From NCBI GenBank assembly GCA_946544695.1, contig CAMNMO010000198.1, positions 1 through 5,690 of the forward strand: a DNA stretch of 5,690 nucleotides, read 5' to 3'. Both the position numbers and the translations under genes were made by a program. This document shows, in pieces, positions 1-5,690 of the stretch. Numbering within the stretch: the stretch's first letter is position 1; every line of letters begins with the position of its first letter. Below the pieces are notes generated by a model. That model had not been told where the DNA came from and did no database searches. It saw only the letters and a list, made by a program, of their open reading frames with translations. Source of the DNA: an uncultured Ruminococcus sp. (GTDB lineage Bacteria; Bacillota; Clostridia; Oscillospirales; Ruminococcaceae).

Positions 1-1127
1 ATGACAAGCGTCTTGCATGGATAAGACAGATAATTGAGAATCAGAAGGAATCAAACGACGTTGAGGAAATAGTCCGTGCTATCAAGAGCGATCTTTCTCC
101 CGAGGACGTTTTTGCGTTCACTCCTAAGGGCGATATGATAACCCTCCCTGTGGGTTCGACCGTTATCGACTTTGCTTATGCCATACACACTGAGGTTGGT
201 CACAGAATGTGCGGCGCCAAAGTCAACAAGAAAATGGTATCATACGAACATGTGATAAGCACGGGTGAGATAATCGAGATCATAACCTCCAATGTGCCGG
301 GACATGGTCCCAGCAGGTCATGGCTGACAATTGCAAAGACCAACGAAGCGAGGTCAAAGATACGTTCCTGGTTCAAGAAGGAACGCCGTGATGAGAACAT
401 TTTCGAGGGCAGGGCTGCACTTGAAAGAGAGTTCCGCAAGCACAATATACGTGTGCCCGAGGAAGAACTGGAAGATTTCCTCAGGCTTGATATGAAGCGC
501 CATAACTGCGATACGCTCGATGATTTCTTTGCAGCCATAGGATACGGCGGAGTTCAGCTTTCAAAGCTCATGCAGAGACTGAAGGACTCATATAACAAGA
601 AGTACGGCGAAAAGGCTGACGAGCTTGATGAGCAGGCATTGATAAAGCCTGTCAGGTCATCTTCGGGTGTTGTCGTTGACGGCATAAATGACTGCGTTAT
701 CAAGTTTGCACAGTGCTGTAATCCTCTGCCTGGCGATGATATAATAGGTTTCATAACAAGGGGTCACGGTGTATCTGTGCATAAGAGAGACTGTTCCAAT
801 TACCTCAACCAGATAGAAAAGGGTCTTAACCTTGAACGCTGGATAAAGGTAAGCTGGGCACAGAGAGATGATAAGAGCAATACAACTTATTTCAAGACCA
901 CTCTGGATATCATAGCGGTAGACAGGATAGGTCTGCTGGCTGACGTTTCTTCGGCGCTGGCAATGATAAATGTATTTATATATGAATCCACATCGAGAGA
1001 GCTTAAAAACGGCAATGCACTCATGTCCATAACAGTCAGCATTGCTGGCATGGAGCAGTTGAAAACTGTTATGAGCAAGCTCCAGAAGATCAAGAACGTT
1101 ATCTCGGTGGAGAGAAGCGGAAAGTAG
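1..1127 (+). CDS. relA: Rel/RelA-SpoT family (p)ppGpp synthetase/hydrolase, C-terminal half (5' end outside window)
   Basis: This is the cytosolic stringent-response enzyme that makes and, in bifunctional forms, degrades (p)ppGpp in response to uncharged tRNA on the ribosome. The reading frame is open from the first full codon at position 3 and gives 374 residues; the family is usually about 730-760 long, so the hydrolase and synthetase domains lie upstream. It opens with LAWIRQIIE, typical of the end of the synthetase region. A TGS domain follows at about residues 34-97 (DVFAFTPKGD, then FAYAIHTEVGHRMCGAKVN), then a helical segment. A zinc-finger/conserved-cysteine domain comes next (C231, C238, C239, C264, with CCNPLPGDDIIGF), and a C-terminal ACT domain at about 298-373 (DRIGLLADVSSALA). 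The first in-frame ATG, at 135, lies inside the TGS domain and is not the true start. The next gene begins 6 bases after the stop, so the two are probably co-transcribed. Identification is firm. Whether the enzyme is bifunctional cannot be seen here. Confidence 0.96.
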   Translation, partial: DKRLAWIRQIIENQKESNDVEEIVRAIKSDLSPEDVFAFTPKGDMITLPVGSTVIDFAYAIHTEVGHRMCGAKVNKKMVSYEHVISTGEIIEIITSNVPGHGPSRSWLTIAKTNEARSKIRSWFKKERRDENIFEGRAALEREFRKHNIRVPEEELEDFLRLDMKRHNCDTLDDFFAAIGYGGVQLSKLMQRLKDSYNKKYGEKADELDEQALIKPVRSSSGVVVDGINDCVIKFAQCCNPLPGDDIIGFITRGHGVSVHKRDCSNYLNQIEKGLNLERWIKVSWAQRDDKSNTTYFKTTLDIIAVDRIGLLADVSSALAMINVFIYESTSRELKNGNALMSITVSIAGMEQLKTVMSKLQKIKNVISVERSGK

Positions 1128-1133
1128 GTAAGC

Positions 1134-1778
1134 ATGAGAATAATTAAGCTTAGACCTTTGAGTATATGCGAGACCAACAGTTACATCGTCATCAGTGAAA
1201 AAGGCAGTGCGGCTCTTATAGATGCCCCTGCCGACGCTGATTATATCCTGGGGCAGCTGGACTTCTACGGCTGTACGCTCAAAAAAATATTCCTGACACA
1301 CGGACATTTTGACCACATAGGTGCTGTGGCTGACCTTGTGGAAGCCACAGGCTGTGAAGTGTACATACACCCGCTGGACGAGAAGATGCTGCGCAGCGGC
1401 GATGCCATGCTTGCAACACATTTCAGGTCAAGGGGTTATAAGACTTACAGCGGTGAAGTTACGCTGTTTACCGAGAATGATATCCTCAGGTTGGATGAAC
1501 TGGAATTTGATATCCTGGAGACACCCGGACACACCCCCGGCTCGGTCTGCTTTATATGCGGTGAGGATATGTTCACAGGTGATACTCTTTTCAGGCGTTC
1601 CATCGGACGCACCGATCTTGACGGCGGAAATTTTGAGCAGATGAAAAAGTCTCTTGCGAAGATAGCCGATCTGGGCGGCAACCTTAATATCTATCCCGGA
1701 CACATGGGAAATACTACTCTTGATGAGGAGAGAAGGACTAATCCTTATCTCAGAGAAAATTCGGGCGGTGGCTTTTAA
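1134..1778 (+). CDS. Metallo-beta-lactamase-fold hydrolase, glyoxalase II-like (YcbL type)
   Basis: This 214-residue single-domain protein has the full metal-binding set of the glyoxalase II branch of the metallo-beta-lactamase superfamily. The HxHxDH motif is at residues 56-61 (THGHFDHIGA), the third histidine is H133 in TPGHTPGSVCF, the bridging aspartate is D150 in TGDTLF, and the last histidine is H190 in YPGHMG. The closing ERRTNPYL element is also typical. It has no signal peptide or membrane segment, so it is expected in the cytosol with two metal ions, probably zinc, hydrolysing a thioester or a related bond. The true substrate is unknown; many such clostridial proteins are labelled hydroxyacylglutathione hydrolase by similarity alone. 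The ATG lies 6 bases after the rel stop with only a weak purine-rich ribosome site, and the stop overlaps the hemZ start, so translational coupling is likely. In many Clostridia a homologue sits at this position, often with dtd between it and rel; dtd is absent here. Confidence 0.9.
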   Translation: MRIIKLRPLSICETNSYIVISEKGSAALIDAPADADYILGQLDFYGCTLKKIFLTHGHFDHIGAVADLVEATGCEVYIHPLDEKMLRSGDAMLATHFRSRGYKTYSGEVTLFTENDILRLDELEFDILETPGHTPGSVCFICGEDMFTGDTLFRRSIGRTDLDGGNFEQMKKSLAKIADLGGNLNIYPGHMGNTTLDEERRTNPYLRENSGGGF

Positions 1779-3241
1779 TGACGCTGATACTTAGCGGTAA
1801 CGACTACAAGTATGAGCTTGAAGGCGTGCTGAAATTATTTATCCCTGCAACGCTTTTCAACCATGTTTACAGCGACAGTTTTTATTGTGAAGATGATGAA
1901 AGTGTTTTTGCCAGAGTAAGGGAGACAAAAAACACGGTACTTATGTATGTCATCTGCCGTTATAAGGGCAGGTGCGTGCGCAAGGGGCTGCTTGTCAGGA
2001 AAAACGAAGGTGATACCGACAGGGAACTCTGCCTTTCAAAGCTGCTGTATAAGGCTCTTTCAGAGATCACAGGCATTGTCCCCAAGTGGGGCGTGCTGAC
2101 AGGTATACGCCCTGTGAAGCGGGTAAACAGATGGCTCTCTGAGGGCTGCGGAAAGGACGAGATCTATAACAGGCTCCGAAATGATTATCTGTGCAGTAAA
2201 GAAAAGTGCGATATAGCATATTCAACTGCCATGACACAGAAGCAAATACTTGACGGGCTGGACAAGAAGTCGTTCAGCCTTTATGTTTCCATACCATTTT
2301 GCCCCACAAGGTGTTCTTACTGTTCGTTTATCTCGCAGACTCTTGACAGCGGCAGAAAGCTTATACCCGAGTATATCGACAAGATGTGCCGTGAGATAAG
2401 ATACACCGCACTTATGACCAAAGAACTTGGTCTTACGCTGGATACTGTTTATTTCGGCGGAGGTACACCGACTTCATTTGAGGCTGAACAGCTGGGCACC
2501 ATAATGAAAACTATCGAACACAGTTTTGATATGTCAAACGTCAGGGAATATACTGTGGAAGCGGGACGCCCTGATACCATCACTGAAGATAAGCTGCGTA
2601 CTATCAGGGCGAATGGATGTACACGCATTTCCATAAACCCGCAAAGCCTTGAACCTGCCGTGCTTGAAGCGATAGGCAGGTCGCATTCGGTAAGGCAGTT
2701 CTATGACAGCTTTGAACTTGCAAGGAAGATAGGCTTTGAATGCATAAATACTGATGTTATTGCGGGACTTCCGAATGATACGCCCGAGACATTCAGGAAT
2801 ACCATAGATAAGCTGAACGAGCTTTCTCCCGAGAACTTCACGGTACATACACTTTCGATAAAGAGGGCAGCCGTGCTTAATCGTGGTGACAAAGAGGTAC
2901 TTAAAAATCCCACAGATGAAATGGTTGAATATGCTACTGAGGTGTTGTCACGCAGCGGCTATCAGCCGTATTATCTGTACAGGCAGAAGAATATGGTGGG
3001 CAACCTTGAAAATATAGGCTGGTCGAAAAAAGGCTTTGAGAGTCTGTATAACATCTATATCATGGAGGAAGTGCAGACTATCCTTGCTATGGGTGCAGGT
3101 GCGTCCACAAAGCTTGTAGACCATCCTGAAAGACTTGAACGTGTTTTCAACTATAAATTCCCGCTGGAGTATAATAAACATTTTGATCTGATGATCGAAA
3201 GAAAGCAGCAGATAAAGGATTTTTACACAGAACAGTCATGA
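1778..3241 (+). CDS. hemZ: HemZ-type radical SAM protein, oxygen-independent coproporphyrinogen III oxidase family
   Basis: This 487-residue protein belongs to the HemN/HemW/HemZ group of radical SAM enzymes. HemN converts coproporphyrinogen III to protoporphyrinogen IX without oxygen, or the related coproheme steps; activity of the HemZ branch is assigned mainly by similarity. The N-terminal 165 or so residues form the extra region typical of HemZ (PKWGVLTGIRPVKRV at 102-116). The radical SAM core follows, with the 4Fe-4S motif CPTRCSYC at C175, C179 and C182, then YFGGGTPTS at 225-233, EAGRPDTIT at 261-269, and RISINPQSL at 283-291. The residue after the third cysteine is S183, not the CxC pattern of classical HemN. 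LENIGWSKKG near 410-419 is a conserved C-terminal element. The ATG overlaps the stop of the hydrolase gene by one base and has a GGTGG-rich stretch about 6 bases upstream, so translation is probably coupled. The family call is secure; a role in haem synthesis in this organism is not shown. Confidence 0.92.
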   Translation: MTLILSGNDYKYELEGVLKLFIPATLFNHVYSDSFYCEDDESVFARVRETKNTVLMYVICRYKGRCVRKGLLVRKNEGDTDRELCLSKLLYKALSEITGIVPKWGVLTGIRPVKRVNRWLSEGCGKDEIYNRLRNDYLCSKEKCDIAYSTAMTQKQILDGLDKKSFSLYVSIPFCPTRCSYCSFISQTLDSGRKLIPEYIDKMCREIRYTALMTKELGLTLDTVYFGGGTPTSFEAEQLGTIMKTIEHSFDMSNVREYTVEAGRPDTITEDKLRTIRANGCTRISINPQSLEPAVLEAIGRSHSVRQFYDSFELARKIGFECINTDVIAGLPNDTPETFRNTIDKLNELSPENFTVHTLSIKRAAVLNRGDKEVLKNPTDEMVEYATEVLSRSGYQPYYLYRQKNMVGNLENIGWSKKGFESLYNIYIMEEVQTILAMGAGASTKLVDHPERLERVFNYKFPLEYNKHFDLMIERKQQIKDFYTEQS

Positions 3242-3317
3242 CAGCTTTGCACCTTGATCTGTTGGGGTTTGCTTAAAGCGATAGACGCAGTTTGCACACT
3301 AAAACGAAATATTATAT

Positions 3318-3322
3318 AGGAG
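3318..3322 (+). promoter_or_regulatory. Ribosome binding site that sets the rlmD start at TTG 3334
   Basis: AGGAG is the only clear Shine-Dalgarno sequence in the 92-base gap after hemZ. The in-frame TTG at 3334 lies 11 bases downstream, and translation from it gives KKNDIISLEITDMTNEGNG directly after the initiator, the usual N-terminus of TrmA-family proteins with a TRAM domain. An ATG at 3326 is only 3 bases from the AGGAG, is out of frame and stops after three codons. The gap also contains TTTGCAC twice (3246-3252 and 3291-3297). I see no convincing -35/-10 promoter in it. Confidence 0.7.
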
Positions 3323-3333
3323 TATATGAAGCT

Positions 3334-4686
3334 TTGAAGAAAAATGATATCATCTCACTGGAAATAACAGATATGACCAATGAAGGCAACGGTGTCGGCA
3401 GACACGACGGAATGGCTGTGTTCGTGCCTGCAACGGCTGTGGGCGATGTGATAGACTGCCGTATCGTCAAGGTGAAAAACTCATATTGCTACGGAAGGAC
3501 TGAGGGCTTTACTAAACAGTCAGAACAGCGCATCGAGTCAGACTGTCCTGTAAGTAAACACTGCGGCGGCTGTTCTTTCAGGCATATCACATACAGCGAA
3601 GAATGTCGCATAAAGGACAGCTTTATACGTAGTTCTTTCGAGCGCATAGGCAAGCTTACACCTGAGTACCTGCCATTTGTCGGCTGTGAGAACATTGACG
3701 GTTACAGAAACAAAGCACAGTACCCTGTGGCAGATGATAACGGCAGGGCTGTCTGCGGCTTTTATGCAAGACGTTCACACAGAGTGGTCGAATACACAGG
3801 GTGCAGATTACAGCCTGTGATATTCTCGCAGATAGTCGATACTATAATCGGCTATGTAAACGAGCGTCATATTTCTGCATATAATGAGGTCAAGCTGACA
3901 GGATTGCTGCGTCACATTTACCTTAGAATGGGTGAACATTCGGGTCAGATAATGGTTTGTCTCGTGGTGCGCACACTTAAAAAGGCTAAGGTGTTTGAAG
4001 GTCTTGCAACGCTGCTGACCGAGAAGTTCAGAGATATTCGCACGGTGATACTCAATGAAAATCCCAAGAATACAAATGTTATTCTTGGTGACAGGGTAAT
4101 GGCACTGTACGGTGACAGCAGGATAAACGATATCATGTGCGGCAGGGATATATCTATTTCCCCGCTTTCGTTCTATCAGGTGAACACGGTACAGGCTGAA
4201 CTGCTTTACAGGCGTGCGGCAGTATTTGCGCAGCTTGATGAAAACATGACCCTTCTCGACCTTTACTGCGGCACAGGTACCATAGGGCTGTCAATGGCTG
4301 ACAAGGTAAAGAAGCTTATAGGCGTTGAGATAGTTCAGCCTGCCATTGACAATGCTGTTATGAATGCAGAGAACAACGGTATCACTAATGCGGAGTTTAT
4401 CTGCGGTGATGCGGGAAGTATCGCAAAGATACTTTATGACAGGGGAGAACGCCCCGATGTCATCATAGCAGACCCTGCACGCAAGGGCTGCGACAGGGCT
4501 TCGCTTGAGTACATGGCAAAGATGTCACCCGACAGGATAGTGATGATATCGTGCGACCACACCACCGCAGCCAGAGATTGTGCTATCCTGAACGAACTTG
4601 GTTACAGCTGCGAAAAGGTCGTCGGCTATGATCTGTTCCCGAGGACTACGCATGTTGAGACATTGATACTCCTTAAAAAGCGATAG
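3334..4686 (+). CDS. rlmD: RlmD/TrmA-family RNA (uracil-C5) methyltransferase with TRAM domain and 4Fe-4S cluster
   Basis: This cytosolic enzyme is expected to transfer a methyl group from S-adenosylmethionine to C5 of a uridine in RNA, most likely 23S rRNA (RlmD or RlmCD type). From the TTG start it is 450 residues, normal for the family. An N-terminal TRAM RNA-binding domain (about 1-57) precedes four cluster cysteines, C71, C77, C80 (DCPVSKHCGGC) and C157 (EYTGCRL), matching the RlmD 4Fe-4S pattern. The methyltransferase domain shows YQVN at 281-284, the SAM-binding LDLYCGTGTIGLS at 308-320, GVEIV at 330-334, DPARKG at 380-385, the catalytic nucleophile C407 in ISCDHTTAARD, and the catalytic base E442 in HVETLILL. 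DPARKG has alanine where most members have a second proline, a mild substitution. A TTG at 3292 is also open, but the extra 14 residues lack family character and have no ribosome site. Exact target uridine(s) cannot be read from sequence. The gene may be in its own transcript or read through from hemZ. Confidence 0.93.
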   Translation: MKKNDIISLEITDMTNEGNGVGRHDGMAVFVPATAVGDVIDCRIVKVKNSYCYGRTEGFTKQSEQRIESDCPVSKHCGGCSFRHITYSEECRIKDSFIRSSFERIGKLTPEYLPFVGCENIDGYRNKAQYPVADDNGRAVCGFYARRSHRVVEYTGCRLQPVIFSQIVDTIIGYVNERHISAYNEVKLTGLLRHIYLRMGEHSGQIMVCLVVRTLKKAKVFEGLATLLTEKFRDIRTVILNENPKNTNVILGDRVMALYGDSRINDIMCGRDISISPLSFYQVNTVQAELLYRRAAVFAQLDENMTLLDLYCGTGTIGLSMADKVKKLIGVEIVQPAIDNAVMNAENNGITNAEFICGDAGSIAKILYDRGERPDVIIADPARKGCDRASLEYMAKMSPDRIVMISCDHTTAARDCAILNELGYSCEKVVGYDLFPRTTHVETLILLKKR

Positions 4687-4707
4687 TTTGCCGTGAAGTA
4701 AACTAAA

Positions 4708-4756
4708 TGTGTATTGCTTGCTCTGTCCGAAAGAAATAGACCGAGCTGAATACACA
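4708..4756. repeat. Imperfect inverted repeat (stem-loop) downstream of rlmD
   Basis: An exact 8-base inverted repeat, TGTGTATT at 4708-4715 and AATACACA at 4749-4756, encloses a second pairing, GCTC-T-GTC with GAC-C-GAGC, around a loop of about 11 bases (CGAAAGAAATA). The two stems are separated by an asymmetric internal loop. It starts 21 bases after the rlmD stop and ends 46 bases before the next ATG. No T-run follows on either strand, so it is not a standard intrinsic terminator. It may end or stabilise the rlmD message, or be a leader structure or operator for the downstream regulator gene. The pairing is visible; any function is inference. Confidence 0.5.
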
Positions 4757-4787
4757 CCAAAGGGTCAGGTGTAAATTATGTGACATT

Positions 4788-4795
4788 AAAGGTGG
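4788..4795 (+). promoter_or_regulatory. Ribosome binding site of the AraC-family gene
   Basis: AAAGGTGG lies 7 bases before the ATG at 4803, a normal Shine-Dalgarno distance. It supports 4803, not the internal GTG at 4913, as the original start of the regulator gene. No ribosome site of this quality and spacing supports the GTG: a GGGAGGG at 4902-4908 lies only 4 bases before it. Confidence 0.6.
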
Positions 4796-4802
4796 GTACT
4801 TT

Positions 4803-5596
4803 ATGAGCAGGATCGTTTTTGATAATAACTATGTTATAGTTCAGCCTACATTTAATGAGGTGCTTCCGCATAAGCACAGCTTTTTTCACATATTTTTCTT
4901 TGGGAGGGTGCCGTGTGCAGTGAGATATATGTTGTGGGAAGTGGTATGCTTCACACAATGCCTCCAAGGAATATATGCAGATTGTTTCTTATGATCGATC
5001 CGACAAGTGTTCTTGCAGAATATTTGTCGGAAAACATATTATCCGATGGCAGACCGCATAAGCTTGCATGTGTAAATGATCTTTCTTTATTGGAAAATCT
5101 AAGCGATGAAGATCTGAAATATGCGGTAAAGAATTGGCTTTTGGAAAACGGTTTTGACAACAGGAATGACAGTATAAGGACCGCTGATGAACGTATTATC
5201 AGGCTCGTTTGCGAGATAAGGGACTATAAGCATTTAGATGAGAGAATATCTGATATTGCAAAGCAGTGTTATCTTTCCGAGAGCAGACTGTCACATATAT
5301 TCAAGGCGGGGATGGGAATATCCCTTAAAGGATATTTGAATATCGCCCGTATGCAGTATGCTTATAAACTGATAACCGAAGGTAAGGGGATAACATACGC
5401 CGCCTACGAAGCAGGCTTCGGCAGCTCGGCGCACCTTGCTGCTGTATGTAAAAAGCAGATGGGTATATCTGTTACGGCAGTATTGATCAGCGTATCCCAG
5501 AGCGTATTGATAAAATTCGGTTCTTCCCTGAACTTGGCGAGTGCCTTGCTGAAGAAGCTGTTCATATACTGCTTCTGCCGGCTCATACGGCTCTGA
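4803..5596 (+). pseudogene. AraC-family transcriptional regulator, frameshifted and joined at its 3' end to foreign antisense sequence
   Basis: The gene once encoded a sugar- or signal-responsive DNA-binding regulator with an N-terminal cupin-like domain and a C-terminal pair of helix-turn-helix motifs. The start at 4803 gives FNEVLPHKHSFFHIFFFG (residues 17-34), a typical beginning of an AraC cupin. That frame then becomes unlike the family (about 4905 on) and stops at 4992-4994. The continuation, YVVGSGMLHTMPP then LMIDPTSVLAEYL, lies one base back in another frame, open from 4874 to 5596. Counting from GTG 4913, the first helix-turn-helix is about residues 112-131 (ISDIAKQCYLSESRLSHIF) and the second about 160-186 (AAYEAGFGSSAHLAAVCKK, then MGIS). 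Family resemblance ends near 5470; the following residues to the TGA at 5594 are the reverse strand of an LCP gene. Two lesions in one gene suggest decay, though sequencing error at the frameshift or a chimeric join cannot be excluded. Regulator family is clear; its targets are not. Confidence 0.82.
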
Positions 5597-5690
5597 TTGG
5601 AATCATCCTCCAGCGCCATTCTGGCACGTATGAACTTCTCTGCCTGCTCATCTGTCAGCGTCAGGGTCGTGCCTTTGGTAAAGGCCGGAT
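5404..5690 (-). pseudogene. LytR-CpsA-Psr (LCP) family protein, truncated fragment; 5' part beyond the right edge
   Basis: LCP proteins are membrane-anchored extracytoplasmic enzymes that transfer glycopolymers such as teichoic acids or capsule from a lipid carrier to peptidoglycan. Reading leftwards from 5688, the minus strand gives 94 residues. It starts with FTKGTTLTLTDEQAEKFIRAR, cut here as FTKGTTLTL and DEQAEKFIRAR, followed by DDSNQSRMSRQKQYM. This is the conserved late part of the LCP domain: a hydrophobic-acidic turn, the R-x-R pair, then the RM-x-RQ segment that helps bind the polyprenyl phosphate substrate. The match continues through FREEPNFINTLWDTLIN to about VTDIP (5461-5475). 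After that the frame reads antisense AraC sequence and ends at TAG 5404-5406, so the last part of the LCP domain is missing. The signal anchor and first half would lie to the right of the window. The ATG at 5619 is internal, not a start. LCP identity is probable; the fragment is presumably non-functional or badly altered at its C-terminus. Confidence 0.75.
5461..5476. other. Inverted junction between the araC-like gene and the LCP gene
   Basis: To the left, plus-strand codons encode the end of an AraC DNA-binding domain (KKQMGIS). To the right, minus-strand codons encode an LCP domain (NFINTLWDTLIN then AVTDIP). The two resemblances overlap over roughly GGTATATCTGTTAC, which reads GIS on one strand and DIP on the other, so a short shared sequence may have guided the join. 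No insertion sequence, terminal repeat or attachment site is visible at the point. The exact base cannot be fixed without the intact parent genes. Confidence 0.6.

Noticed and set aside
657..1421. Long open frame of 254 codons on the minus strand
   Set aside because: It lies opposite the 3' end of rel and the start of the hydrolase gene, both with clear family motifs. Its translation is cysteine- and tyrosine-rich with no recognisable motif, and it runs across the gene boundary.
3292..3333. Upstream TTG at 3292 as the rlmD start
   Set aside because: It has no ribosome site, and the added 14 residues include the translated Shine-Dalgarno region. The TTG at 3334 gives the family-typical N-terminus.
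4708..4756. Intrinsic transcription terminator after rlmD
   Set aside because: The stem-loop is present, but no T-run follows it on either strand. I kept it as an inverted repeat only.
4760..4802. Promoter for the AraC gene with TAAATT as the -10 box
   Set aside because: The -10 match is partial and no acceptable -35 box sits at the right distance.
4881..4887. Programmed -1 frameshift at TTTTTTC
   Set aside because: In the reading frame from 4803 the codons fall as TTT TTT CAC, not in the X-XXY-YYZ phase. The frame shift also seems to lie after the conserved HIFFFG residues.
4803..4994. Stand-alone 63-residue protein
   Set aside because: The first 34 residues are the start of the AraC cupin domain. 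The remainder is out-of-frame translation of the rest of that gene.
5404..5619. Independent small minus-strand gene starting at ATG 5619
   Set aside because: The frame is open to the window edge with continued LCP similarity upstream of that ATG, so it is an internal piece of a larger gene.

Overview
The window looks like chromosomal DNA of a Firmicute, most likely a clostridial or Ruminococcus-like gut or rumen anaerobe. The reasons are the gene order rel, metallo-beta-lactamase-fold hydrolase, hemZ, which is common in Clostridia; the oxygen-independent radical SAM enzyme; purine-rich ribosome binding sites with one TTG start; and moderate base composition. The species assignment is inference from protein style, not from a marker gene.

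Positions 1-3241 hold a compact plus-strand operon. It begins inside rel, the (p)ppGpp synthetase/hydrolase, of which only the C-terminal regulatory half is present. A glyoxalase II-like metallo-hydrolase follows after 6 bases, and hemZ overlaps that gene's stop codon by one base (TAATG). After a 92-base gap comes an RlmD/TrmA-type RNA uridine C5-methyltransferase. Its most credible start is the TTG at 3334, placed behind a clear AGGAG; reading upstream from there to the TTG at 3292 would add residues that do not resemble the family.

Positions 4687-5690 are different. After a gap with an imperfect hairpin there is an AraC-family regulator that is broken twice. Its cupin-like N-terminus and its helix-turn-helix part lie in different frames, with the shift near 4900. 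Its extreme C-terminus then runs, at about 5461-5476, into the reverse strand of an unrelated gene. That gene is a LytR-CpsA-Psr (LCP) cell-wall glycopolymer ligase whose 5' part lies beyond the right edge and which is cut off before the end of its domain at the same place. The last 41 or so residues of the apparent AraC reading frame are therefore antisense LCP sequence. This inverted junction, genuine or an assembly chimera, is the most notable thing in the window.

I see no CRISPR array, tRNA, rRNA, transposase or convincing new multi-gene system. The left two thirds is ordinary housekeeping DNA. No gene-free stretch exceeds 300 bases; the largest gaps are 3242-3333 and 4687-4802.
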